Below are positions 22,525-32,597 of a stretch of DNA of 64,000 nt, one piece after another. Made by a program: the position numbers and the translations under genes. The DNA is from Avena insularis (Eukaryota; Streptophyta; Magnoliopsida; Poales; Poaceae). Each line of letters starts with the position of its first letter. The stretch's first letter is position 1. The notes under the pieces were generated by a model that saw nothing but the letters and a program-made list of their open reading frames with translations, had not been told where the DNA came from and did no database searches. The DNA lies in assembly GCA_023614405.1 (NCBI GenBank), contig CM042694.1, positions 476,629,392 through 476,693,391 on the forward strand, read 5' to 3'.

Positions 22525-25418
22525 TCAATGCGCAGGCTTCTTCTCCGTTGTGTACGCATGGTATGCTTTGCCATTGTCCACTCTCGTTGTATTACCACCA
22601 ACGTCCAGAATAGCAGATGTGAATGCCAGAGCAGAACCACCAATGAGCGCAGACTTAATGCTCTTTCCTGTCAAATTGCACTGTTATGAGTCATCCTAGC
22701 CAATATTCTGGTTCAAATGAATATGAATATGAATACAAGTACTACACAAAAAAACATGTCAGACATGCAGTAAAGTCTGATTTGAATGATGTTGACGTTA
22801 TATCATCTATCTGGATGAAAAGCACCAATGGTATCTAACTATTCGTTGCTGGATCAAATATCTAACTTCGGTTAAGGATCTCGTAACAGCGACCGATTCA
22901 TAATTCCTTTGCCCAAGGGGAAACATGTTTGATCTGGAACAGTTCCACTTATGTTTTTCCAGTTGCATAAACAAAAACCATGATATTATGCCGATTTGTC
23001 AGAAACCAAGAACCATGTTCCATAAACCCAAATTGGACATACTCAACTAGCCTTTTCTCATACTCCATATACAACTTAACTAGGCATACTGCTATCTTAT
23101 TGTACGTAAATAATCCATAAACAATGATCTCATGATGCAAAACAGTTCCACGAGACCACGAGTCCAATGAGCTGTTAGACAATTAGATCTATATTAGCCT
23201 CAACAGAGATGGGCTGTTTTTTACAGCATTGAGACAAGTCCAATGTGTGATAGTCACAGTATTTAGTATAGTGCTGTGTCTAAAAAGTGTAGCTAGGTTA
23301 ACTATTTGATGTTACTCTGATTATAAACCCATGTTGAACAATCATATCTACATTCAAGTTTCAACGTTAACTTCAAGATCGATAAAGGTTTGTACACAAA
23401 ACCCTGCGCACAGAAGTCATTATACAGTCAGTTTTATGCACATATATTTTGAGTTACATATAATTAATATATCTAACATACGGAATAGGCTCTACATAAT
23501 TTTGCTGTTATATAGGTTTATTTATGAATAAAAAGAGATGTATGTGACCATCCAGAATTCCAGACATATGAGACTTTGGAGGCTTGACTTCAGAAAAATA
23601 CAGGTATTCAGAAGACTACCAAATATTCTTAAATATTACTCCCTCCGTTTCAAAATATAAGATGTTTTAATTTTATAAAAATAGTGTATCTAGACCTCGT
23701 TTAGTGTGTAGGTTCATCTAGATTTGGGATGAATCTACACACTAAAAGCGTCTAGATACACTTCATTCACAAAGCTAAAACATCTTATATTTTGAAACGG
23801 AGGGAGTATTATTGTTCACCACACAATGGTTTCATAAAACTCTGGAGTTTGTTGTACCCAAACACCTAAAAATTTCAATAATTTATATCTTTGGAAGCCA
23901 TAGTTGTATCCAGAAACTCAAAAAAATACTACACGACCAAACTAGATCCAAATACTACTCTCAGTGAATCTTAGCTTACAATCCCCAGTTAGAATAAAAT
24001 TGTTCAGACATCAAGCTTAATATGATCATACCAGATTCAGGAACTCATTTTGTGAAAATAAACACAAACAGTCTAATGTGAATTATGAAATAATACTCTG
24101 TTCCATAATGTACTAGTATGTTTTGGCCCAAAACATAACATACTACATTATGGAGCAGAGGGAGTACACTATATATGTCTGACCCGTATCTGTCCACACA
24201 ATAACTCTTAATGTGTAGTCACCAGAAGCCAACCAATATAGGAGCATAAACTATGACATCATCCAATATTAGGATGGACAAATCCAAAATGCTCCAGAAC
24301 TGAGATATCTAAGAAACGGTTCCTCAAACAAGAGGACCATTCTTTCTCTTAATGTGGTTTTTTATAAACCATTGACCAGAACAATTCAGGATTTAACTAA
24401 CATCCTATAGACATATTAGTGCCACCAGTTTATTCAGGTTAATCAACAATCTGCAATTATTATGCATGGAAATAATTCTCCCCAAAGAAGATGTGTCTAC
24501 TCTTACAAGATAACAAGAAATATACATGCTCACTCGATAACAAGCTAAATAAAACTTCGTTCATGCAAGGAGTTAGTCTGCATGGAAATAATTATCCTGC
24601 CAGTAGATGTGTGTACTCCTCAAGATAACAAAAGAACTATAGATATGCTCATTTGGTAACAAGCTAAAACTCTGAATAGAACTTTTGTTGACACAAGGAC
24701 TTAGAGAAGATCATTTCAACAAGCCACCAAATGAAATATTCCTACAGTAGAACTGCATTTTAAAACAGGTAAAATTTAAGTGAAATTGAATTATGTGTTA
24801 ATGGCGGTGATCATCAGAGAGCAAGTAATGCTAAATCTAGTGCCTATCTGCTTCTGTCGCCTTTAATTGTAGAAAAATCCTTCAAATGTAGCTAAATCGA
24901 CCGATTATTTCTAGCCCAATTCGTGCGTGAAGTAGATCATCATATTATCATACTCAGTTTCAGTCTAACAAGATACGATAGACACATAACTGCATCGAAT
25001 ATCGATACCCAGTATATCACTATTTAGGAAATCTCATTTTAACCGGGCATCGCCAGAATCTAAAGACCAAGTCGTATGCACACATAATGGATACAGCAAG
25101 GCCATGTATCTAACCTCGGTAGCCATAGACGGTGGCGCCCGAGACGAAGGCGCCAATGGCCCCGTTGACGAAGTCACGCTTCTTGCGCTGGCTCTCCACG
25201 AGCTGCTCCACACCGATGTACAGCCCTCCGACTGCGGCGAAGGTGACCCCGTAGCTGCCGCACATCTTGAGCGTCCGGACGAGGCCCGGGAGCGCGACGT
25301 GGCGCTCCACACGGGGCACATCGTACCAGGTGGCCACGATGGTGCCCCAGATGGTGCCCGCGGCCAGCCCCGTCACGGCACCCTTGGCCGTCTTCACCAC
25401 CGGCGAGTCCTCCTCCAT
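22525..25418 (-). CDS. OEP16-3: OEP16-3-like outer envelope/mitochondrial membrane protein (Tim17/Tim22/Tim23 family), two coding exons
   Basis: Coding exons are 25418-25115 (101 codons plus one base) and 22667-22525 (stop TGA at 22527-22525). Donor GAG|GTTAGA and acceptor TGACAG| join in phase at YR|G to give 148 residues. Exon 1 starts MEEDSPVVKTAKGAVTGLAA. The Tim17-family core spans about residues 10-130, with GTIWGTIVATW, VALPGLVRTLKM, GVTFAAVGGLYIGVEQLVES and FVNGAIGAFVSGATVYGYR. Exon 2 ends GGNTTRVDNGKAYHAYTTEK, the typical end of plant OEP16-3. Four short hydrophobic Gly-rich segments are expected to span the membrane. Plant members are reported in mitochondria as a B14.7-like complex I-associated protein, with an older chloroplast-envelope assignment. 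The start is chosen by the family N-terminus. A 5'-UTR intron (25603-25433) precedes it. No stop or frameshift was found: it is the only protein gene here that looks intact. Confidence 0.9.
23639..23806. mobile_element. Stowaway MITE (Thalos-like)
   Basis: 168 bp bounded by CTCCCTCCGTTTCAAAATAT and its near-perfect inverse complement, with TA at 23637-23638 and 23807-23808 as target duplication. Foldback structure and size are typical of Tc1/Mariner-derived Stowaway elements in grass introns. The exact subfamily is not verified. Confidence 0.9.
24096..24164. mobile_element. Short Stowaway-like MITE
   Basis: 69 bp, almost entirely palindromic: CTCTGTTCCATAATGTACTA at the left and the inverse complement with GGAGCAGAGGGAG at the right, flanked by TA (24094-24095 and 24165-24166). 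Resembles the Athos-type Stowaway group. Confidence 0.8.
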
Positions 25419-25432
25419 GGATCCCCCGCTTC

Positions 25433-25603
25433 CTGCACGAGCATACAAAAAGAAGCCCGCTCGAGCAGTGAGCCGAGGAACCCTAGCGCGAGATCGAGAT
25501 CTGGCAGGAGAAGTGCGCGTCTGTTCGATCAATCGGGAGCCGGATCGACGCGAGCTGCAGGCGTCGGGTTTGGGAGGGGTGGGAAGGAGGGGTTGGGGCT
25601 TAC
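25433..25603 (-). other. 5'-UTR intron of the OEP16-3-like gene
   Basis: The minus strand shows donor CCCCAG|GTAAGC and acceptor GTGCAG|GAAGCG. The resulting leader places the start codon 14 bases after the junction. Short GC-rich 5'-UTR introns like this 171-bp one are common in grass housekeeping genes. Confidence 0.7.
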
Positions 25604-25739
25604 CTGGGGAAGGCTGCGCAGTGTGTGCCGGCGGCCGCGTCAAGTCGAGGCGGGGACGGAAAAATGGTCGGGCGGAAGGGAGGAGGAGGTGGGGTGGAAA
25701 CGGAGAGGGGATCGCGTCGTGGGAATGCGGGTGAGAGTC

Positions 25740-25923
25740 TGAGAGAGTGAGACGAGCGAAGTGGCCTCGGCTCGGTGATGGCCCCGGCGTTGGTGAGGAT
25801 TTGGGCCCGGTCGCTCTCGGCCGACCGTTTCACCCTGTCGAACATCTACTGGGCTTTTAAGCCCTATATTAGAGAGATCGTTTCACCCTGTCGAACACCT
25901 ACTGGGCTTTTAAGCCCTATATT
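25740..25923 (-). promoter_or_regulatory. Promoter region of the OEP16-3-like gene with a tandem repeat
   Basis: A 45-bp unit occurs twice (25826-25870 and 25879-25923, period 53, one mismatch). Each unit contains GGGCTTTTAAGCCC, a palindrome that carries TGGGCT in one direction. TGGGCY boxes (site II elements) are frequent in promoters of plant nuclear genes for mitochondrial proteins and ribosomal proteins, so the duplication doubles a plausible control site. Its effect on expression is inferred. Confidence 0.55.
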
Positions 25924-26479
25924 TGGATGAGAATTGTCTTTTCAGATCTTCTACTATTTTAAAATTCAAATTTTATACTAAATAAATGCTAAAACTCTCT
26001 AGGGAAATGCCGGCATTCTAGAATGCATCTAGCTACTGTCGAGACTAGTGTTAGAGCATGCTCCCTTCCCGTTTGATATATACCGCGGCATGTGTAACGG
26101 TAATATCGTCCATAAATTCAACTTGAGTGTACGAGGAGGAGACATGGAGCCTGATTTTGACATCTTTGCTTCCCCGATGCCATAGGCTCCCGACATTCAC
26201 AGACTCGACGACTAGCCAAGCAAACTGGATAAAGCATCCAATAATGAACACCAACTCTTATAACCTTCGGGGAAAAGAACTCAAGCCAATTCAAACTCCC
26301 AAATTGAAACCAAATCCACTTGACCGGTTCCCCTATCCACAACGTTAGTCAAAGGGAGAGTCAAATACCATGCTCACCAATTGTTGCAAAAGGTAATGGA
26401 CTGTATATAGCCACAAAGTTTTGTGCCAAAAATGCGCATATCCTTAATCTGATACGGTGCTTGCAAGCACACTGGAAGA
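25924..26479. other. Unassigned intergenic sequence
   Basis: AT-rich upstream flank of the OEP16-3-like gene. Short frames on both strands near 26050-26350 overlap each other and match no family I know. No transposon termini seen. Confidence 0.3.
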
Positions 26480-26795
26480 GCATTTATCTGCCTAAGTGTT
26501 TTTGTGTAAATGACAACTCTATTTGTGGACTAATCGTGTGTATGAGCCTTTTAGGTACATTTTACAAAAACATAAGTTGGTTCGGAACCCCTCGAAAGAA
26601 GTTCTTCGAAGACGGTGTTTCCGGTGTTTAATCTTTGTGTTGAGTAATAGAAAAATTGTACTATAAAGAGGAGGTGGCTTCGGAACGTAAGGGTGGAATC
26701 ATACACGTACACAAACCCAAAAACTGTACCACCAGAGCCATCCCATGTTCGAGAGTTTCCCTTCTAGTTGTACATGTGTTGTTTGTTTCGTCCGT
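26480..26795 (+). mobile_element. Maximus-like Copia LTR remnant
   Basis: Shares the order GTGGACTAATCGT, then an AGAGGAGGTGGCTTCGG-like block, then TTGTTTGTTTCG, with the LTR at 44383-45666. Neither terminus is intact. Confidence 0.5.
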
Positions 26796-26924
26796 AGTAC
26801 CGGGTCCCGACCACCTCGGGTTCGGCGGCTGTTATTCCTGACAGCTCTCTAGGATTTCTAGATTGGCCTCATATGCTAATAATAGTCTTTTTCACGCACT
26901 TTATCCTCACCCATCGGTACCTAG

Positions 26925-27052
26925 GAATAACTTCACAGTCGGTCACCCATCATCAAATTGCTTCAGGCCAAGCACGCTTAACCTAGAGTTCATTTGACGA
27001 TGAGCCTTAAAAAAGTAGTTGCAACTTGTTGGTATGGGTATCCTATCAATGA
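26925..27052 (-). ncRNA. 5S-rRNA-like segment in the 3' LTR of the Cassandra TRIM
   Basis: The minus strand contains GGTTAAGCGTGCTTGG followed by GATGGGTGACC, corresponding to the A-box/intermediate-element and C-box parts of 5S rRNA, then a GGAAGT-like end mutated to GTGAAGTTATT. It is a retrotransposon-borne homologue, not a 5S array unit; the changes make it unlikely to yield ribosomal 5S RNA. Confidence 0.75.
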
Positions 27053-27254
27053 TATTAAGCCATGCGTCAGGATCTCACATACACCCACCCTTAGAAGACC
27101 GATGTTCTCATGGATTAACCCTGATCCAGGAACGTCCCGTCTTGAAACACGTCTGTGCGTCTAGTGCCGACATATGTACCATGTCGACATGCCACACACA
27201 TCACATGTCCGCGCCCCTGACCCGTACACATCCGTGTAACCACGATGATTGGCT

Positions 27255-27267
27255 TTGATACCACTTG
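27255..27267 (-). other. Primer-binding site of the Cassandra TRIM
   Basis: The minus strand reads TGGTATCAAAGCC, one base from the initiator-methionine tRNA-complementary TGGTATCAGAGCC, right after the LTR end. Confidence 0.75.
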
Positions 27268-27382
27268 TAACACCCCGCCACCCTAGACCCGGTGGTTATT
27301 ATCCCTGAAATCTCTCTAAGATTTCTAGACTGACCCCACATACTAACACTAGTCGTTTCTACACACTTTGTCTTTACTCAGG

Positions 27383-27512
27383 GAACAACTTCCCAGTTTA
27401 TCACTCATTCTCAAATTACTCTAGACTAAGCACGCTTAACCTGAAGTTCCTTTAAAATATGAGCCCCGAAAAAGAACTTGCAACTTATTGGTATGGGTAT
27501 CCTATCAATCCT
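27383..27512 (-). ncRNA. 5S-rRNA-like segment in the 5' LTR of the Cassandra TRIM
   Basis: The minus strand has GGTTAAGCGTGCTTAG, then GAATGAGTGA and CTGGGAAGTTGTTCC, matching the 3' half of 5S rRNA including its CTGGGAAGT end. Diverged from the other LTR copy by many substitutions, so the element is old. Confidence 0.75.
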
Positions 27513-27555
27513 ATTAATCCATGCACCAGGATATCACATGCCCCCCTTTGTAGGG

Positions 27556-30500
27556 TGTAGCACCCCGCTAAAACCACTACTAGAAAATCGTTATGTTTTT
27601 GTGTTGCACGTAATCATGACCGTATGCTCATGTCATCATGTAACATTGAATTTGAGCATCGTCATGTCATCATGCATGGTTTACCTAAAACTATTTTCTA
27701 AAAACCTAGTTTTGTCTTCTAAAATATCCCCCGTCTTTATTCAAATCAAAACCCGGTCCTTCCGGATATTTTGTTTTTGTCTAAGAAACTATTCATAAAG
27801 GTCTTTTAAAATAAAACTATAATGTCTTATAATAAAATATTTTTGTTAAACTGGAGGAGGCAGCCGGCCAGGCCAAATGGCCCAGCTAGCCAGCCTACAA
27901 CACCAGGCCCAACTAACCCCAAACCCTAACCTACCCAGCCTCTACCTAATCCACACCCCGCCGCCGCCGCTCAGATCACTCACGCACGCGTACTCGTACG
28001 CTACTAGCCACCCCATGGCACCGCACGCCTGGCCCACCCCTGGCGATGCGCTAGCGCAGCGGCCACGTCTCCACGATCCACCCCGCCGCCAAGCTACCTA
28101 TCACAGCAGCGACGTGGACCCACCTCGCACCCTGCCGTAGCGCAGCGAACCCCCGCACGCACTAACGTGATCGTGCATCACACCGTGTCCACCCCGCGTA
28201 CGTAACAACCCAGCGCTGGCCCCATCTCGCCAGCCGTACCAACCCCCGCGCCCCTCACGCGGCCCAACCCCGATCCCCGTGCCCGGCCCTACCACGACCG
28301 CTCTCCCGTCTCTCGCGATCCCCTCCCTACCAACCACCGTCGCCGCCTCCCTCGATCCCGTTTCATGAGCCGCCGCCTCGCTGCCAGGCGTCGCCTCCTC
28401 CCAACGGCCTCCGCTCAACCCTAGCGCCGCCGCCATGTCCGGCCGCTCTATGGGCTCGCCGCCGCCTCTGTGGACCACGTCGTCATGGGCGACCTCCGCC
28501 CTGCAAGCCATCCTCCAGCGCTCCACCAACGAGCTCCTCCTCGAGCCATGGTGTCGCTCGCCTCGGTAGCTGCTCGTGCGCCGACCCTTTCGGACGTCAG
28601 CGTGCTTCCCTGCATCTGGACACCCTCGCCTGAGCCGCCGCACGCCCGTAACCTTCCCGGCTCTGCAGCGCTCCGCCGCCTTCCCCTCTGCCACAGGAGC
28701 TCCGTCGTGGAGCCTCTCCTCGGCACTACATCACCGCTGGTTGCTCCGTGCGCTGCCGCGACAGGCCCTGTCCCGCGAGCGCCGCCTGTCCTCTCAACGT
28801 CTAGCGCCGCCCCTCCCCCTTTTCCTCTGGCTCCAGCCCCTGAGCCTGTCTTCCCCGTCAAGGTTAGCACCGCACGTTGGGGCCTCTTCCTCTGCTCTGA
28901 ACCGCGCCCCTGTCCACGCAGCGTCGATGGGTGCCTCCTCTTTCTCCTGCAGGTCGTGTGGTGCCACCTTCCGGTGCGTCCTCACTGAGCTCCCTCTACA
29001 TCCTCCGGCCGCCCGACCTGTTAGCCGCCTCCTGGCAAGCCTCTGGCCCCAAGACGCCATGTGCATCTTCCCCATCGGGCATGTTGCTCATGTTCAGATG
29101 GTGTGTCCTGTTGCTCTCTTCTCCTGTCGTGTTGTGGTGCTAGTGCGGTTTCAAGGTGAGATACATATGTGGTGTGGTGTGGTGGATGTGATGGTATGGT
29201 GGTGATGTATGAAGATGGAGATGCCATCCGAAGAATAACGAAGCCCCACTATCGACCCTGAACAAGTTCGTCATCGACCACCACGACGCCAAGGTCGCCT
29301 ACACGGAGCGACAAGACCGCCCACACGGAGCCGAAGGCCCAATCCTAGGCCTCGAGCCTGGAGACCTTCACGAATTCCAACTTCGCCGAGACCTCGGGTG
29401 CGCCGTTCCTGGAGTCCGAAGACCGATCCACCAAGACCGATCCCTCGAACCCTCGGAACCCCAAGATCGCCGAGTCCACTATGTGTGACCCTTATCCTCC
29501 CCTATTTTTATAATAATATATTTGTTGCATATTAATTGTACATGCTTTGCATACATATCTTGGGAATTGGGGGTACTTTGTCGATTCACTTAATAATTAA
29601 ATATGGAGGATATATGCGCACTTTTCTAGTCTTATATCGTCTCTATTTAAAATTTGTGTAGCGAACTGATGCCTTGTTTTGTTAAGACAACATTTAAACT
29701 GTGGGTTATCTAAATAACTTGAACCTTCTAATTATTTGTCAGGACCCGGTTCCGCTTAATATTGCCTAATTGCACCGCATCTTTGCCATGTCATGTATCA
29801 TACATACATCATGCCGGATCTTTTGTCGTAGTATTAAATAGTGCATCCGGTGTTTCTTTTAGTGCTTTGCTTCTTCACGGATTATGCCGTTGAGTGGATG
29901 CGAGTATCGACAAGTTCTTCGGTGTATCTTCGGCAGTGTTTCCCAGGCAAGCATCCTCCCCCTTTCTACCTATTTTGCGTTTATAGTCTTTATTTCCTCC
30001 TATTGATCTATTGCTATCCTTGTTGCGATGCTTTAGTTTCCGTGCATCATTTATATTCCCTGCAGCCTCTATACTGCCTTGGACACATCCTATTGCCTGT
30101 TGTTTGATAGATAGTCAGCCTTGCGAATCGTAGTTTCATGCTCAGGTGCTGCTTCGCGTTGTTGTCGTTCCACCGTGGATGGAAGGTTGGCATATGCTTA
30201 ATGGTGGTGATGCTTTACGGTGGAGTTGATCATGACTTTAAATACAACTATTAAATTGCTGGGATAACTAATGAAAGAGGCACCGGTGGGCAATATCTGT
30301 TATTTGGTTTTTAACCGCTCACTTGTGTCCCGTAGGCCCCGAGTACTTGATACATGTTCCTTGACTATCGCACTATCCGCATGTGGGACCATGAATCTCC
30401 TTAGCCAGAGCTTGATTCATTTCTTATTTCTTGGGGCCACAAACTAGTTTGGAGCTTTATTACTATCCTGTACTTATGTCATGCTTTACTGCTTTATTTA

Positions 30501-31749
30501 CGATTGTGCGTGGAGCACCTGTACTATTTAGGAATTGCGGAGTGTTTTCGCGGTATCGACAAGCCCAGTCACACTTTCGGGTTCCCAGTCGTTTACAGCC
30601 ATTGGCGCAAACCTTGGGTCCATCTCGGAGCCGGCCAACTTCGTTGCGGGTAGCTTAATGGGGTGGCTCCCTGAAATATTTTATGAATCCTGTGATTGCT
30701 TTGTCGTGAAAGCCTCGTTGGGTTTTGATTTGGTTTTTCCGAGGTTGATCATGCGTGTGTTGCTATTTGTGCACCCCTGCAGGGTAAATCTTTCTGAAAG
30801 CCGTGTGCGCGGTTATGGACGACTTGGAGCACAGTATCTCGATCATAGACAAGCATAACTAAAGTAGTGCTTTAAATTTGACTTAATATGTGGCTAGTAA
30901 TCAGCTTCACTACAATGGAATGGATAATAAAAGTGCCAACAACTGCTGGGTTTGGGATGTCTCATACTAATTGTATCTGAATAGTAAGTACTACAACTAC
31001 AACTGAATGGTTAACTAAAACTGCCCACTACTTATGTTATCAGGATGACTCATGCTATCTATATCTGACTAGTAAGTGCTTTAACTATAATGGAATGAAT
31101 AAAACTGCCAATTGTGTGAGTTCCTCGGTTTGACTTCCTTGTTTGGTCTCGACAGGGAATACCAGGATGGGTATGATTGGTGTTAGTATCAGGTGGTTTC
31201 GAATAGGTCTTTCTTATCCCTCTCTAATAGCTGACAGTTGAATCGAGTCTCTATAGATTATTTAGTGCATGCTGCGCTGCCGCTTCAGTCCACCATACCT
31301 ATGTAGGCGAGAGACGCTGAATTCTAGCCTCGCTGTGTACTGGCCTCAGTACTGACCGCTCCCTTTTTCCTTCGCCCTTTGTCGGCACCCCTTTTGTTTA
31401 ATAGGTATAAGTTCGACGTCGTTATTAGGGTTACCCTTCCGGCTTGGCCTGGGCAGGGTTATGGACGCCATTGGTTATTCTTCACAGCTTTTAGCCCCAT
31501 TTGCATCTTATCCGTACTCGGATGTTGTATCGTTTCAAGGTGATTTGGATCTTTGTATTGTATATCTGTATTTTTGACTCATGGAGTCATTGTTGTATAT
31601 ATATGTTTCTGTGGGTTCCATCGTGGTGTAATGTTATTACTTCGTTTTCCACCCGCACGCAAGTGCCTGGTAGGCATCTTTGAATCGTTTCTATGCGGGT
31701 TTGGCGGGAATCGCTAAAACTTGCATAGGGCCGATTCGAGGGTGTTACA
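27556..31749 (+). repeat. 5' LTR of element E (about 4.2 kb)
   Basis: Starts TGTAGCACCCC and ends GGGTGTTACA, which are inverted termini. The part from about 27860 to 29180 is strongly GC-rich and contains overlapping frames on both strands; the rest is AT-rich. A 519-bp plus-strand frame at 28470-28988 has an equal-length partner in the other LTR (33533-34051). No known domain is recognised in either, and composition bias can explain long frames here. Confidence 0.85.
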
Positions 31750-32597
31750 AAGTGGTATCAGAGCTCAGCAGTTGCGATACCCCACTGGTCCAGCCTGTAG
31801 GATAACCTAGCTAACGAACATTGTAGAGTGTCAAAACTATTTTTGCAAAATTGGTTGGATAGATCTGAGTAGGTCTATTTTTACTCCTTACCCCTATGCT
31901 ATTCTCCTCTTACCTTTGCGAGTTTTGAATTTGTTCTCTTACTTTTCTTCAAGTCCAGGAATTCTCGTGGTTGGGTTTTCTGTCGTACCTTCAGGGTTTC
32001 GCTTCCTTCCTCTTGTAATGGTGTTCTGCACCCGGTCTTCATGCTATCTGAGGAATCCTTCCTCTGTTGTACCTTTGTTTGTTCTAAGATCCACTAAATT
32101 TTTCTTTGTACCTTCCAGAGTTTTCTAATGCAACGACGTCATCTACATCAGATCTGATAGAGAGCCTACATCACTCCTTTGTGTTTCTGTACATCGGTTG
32201 TCAAGATCTTCAGTCTTAATTCTGAGAGTTGATTGCATAATTCTACTATTCATATACAGAGTAATGCTTTGAGTACAAGATGGAGTCATGACCATACCAC
32301 TACTCTTATCATACGCTCTACACATTGAATTGGCGGATCTATGCAATTTACTCCTTCCACTGAAGTTAGAGGTAGCCTTGTGACCTCTTTCTTCGTCTTT
32401 GTTTCTCCGAAGTGTTCTCGACGAACGTGAGCAACGACCTCTTGTTGGTGGTGTCGGAGATTCCAATATGGAGCAAGAATCTTTGTTAGTGGTGTCGTGA
32501 GGATCTATATGAAGCGAGAAGATCCAGATCATCGGCCTTCTTCCCCGTACCATGAGACGGATCTCGAGGGCGAGATCCATTGTTAGTGGTGTCAAAT
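31750..32597 (+). mobile_element. Internal domain of element E
   Basis: Holds the PBS TGGTATCAGAGCTC at 31753-31766. The rest is noncoding as far as I can see; a minus-strand frame overlapping 32143-32619 has no family resemblance and runs into the LTR. I could not identify a convincing polypurine tract before 32598. Confidence 0.7.

Larger units (their letters stand above)
22668..25114 (-). other. Coding intron of the OEP16-3-like gene
   Basis: A 2,447-bp AT-rich phase-1 intron. Its donor is GTTAGA and its acceptor CAG. It carries two Stowaway MITEs (23639-23806 and 24096-24164). I see no further exon: the two coding exons join exactly where the family protein is continuous. Confidence 0.8.
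26796..27536 (-). mobile_element. Cassandra-type TRIM with 5S-rRNA-like sequence in both LTRs
   Basis: A miniature LTR retrotransposon on the minus strand. The 5' LTR is about 27536-27269, ending GGGTGTTACA. The PBS (TGGTATCAAAGCC) follows at 27267-27255. A short noncoding internal part carries a purine-rich tract (AAGGGTGGGTGTATG, 27092-27078) before the 3' LTR (27077 to about 26796). Total about 740 bp with no coding capacity, the size range of Cassandra. Each LTR carries a region matching the 5S rRNA internal promoter, which is the defining trait of that family. The left boundary is uncertain by about 20 bp and no clean target duplication was confirmed. Confidence 0.8.

Noticed and set aside
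25104..25742. Long plus-strand reading frames over the OEP16-3-like gene
   Set aside because: They are antisense shadows of GC-rich exon 1 and the leader. The minus strand has a recognisable protein family and matching splice sites.
27255..27267. Possible tRNA gene end
   Set aside because: It is a retrotransposon primer-binding site; no cloverleaf surrounds it. The same holds at 31753-31766, 42383-42395 and 45669-45680.
26925..27512. 5S rRNA gene array
   Set aside because: The two 5S-like units lie in terminal repeats of one TRIM, are diverged, and lack the spacer and unit structure of a 5S array.
28576..29205. 209-codon frame as a host gene
   Set aside because: It lies in a giant LTR, overlaps other open frames on both strands, and the second LTR copy does not keep it at full length.
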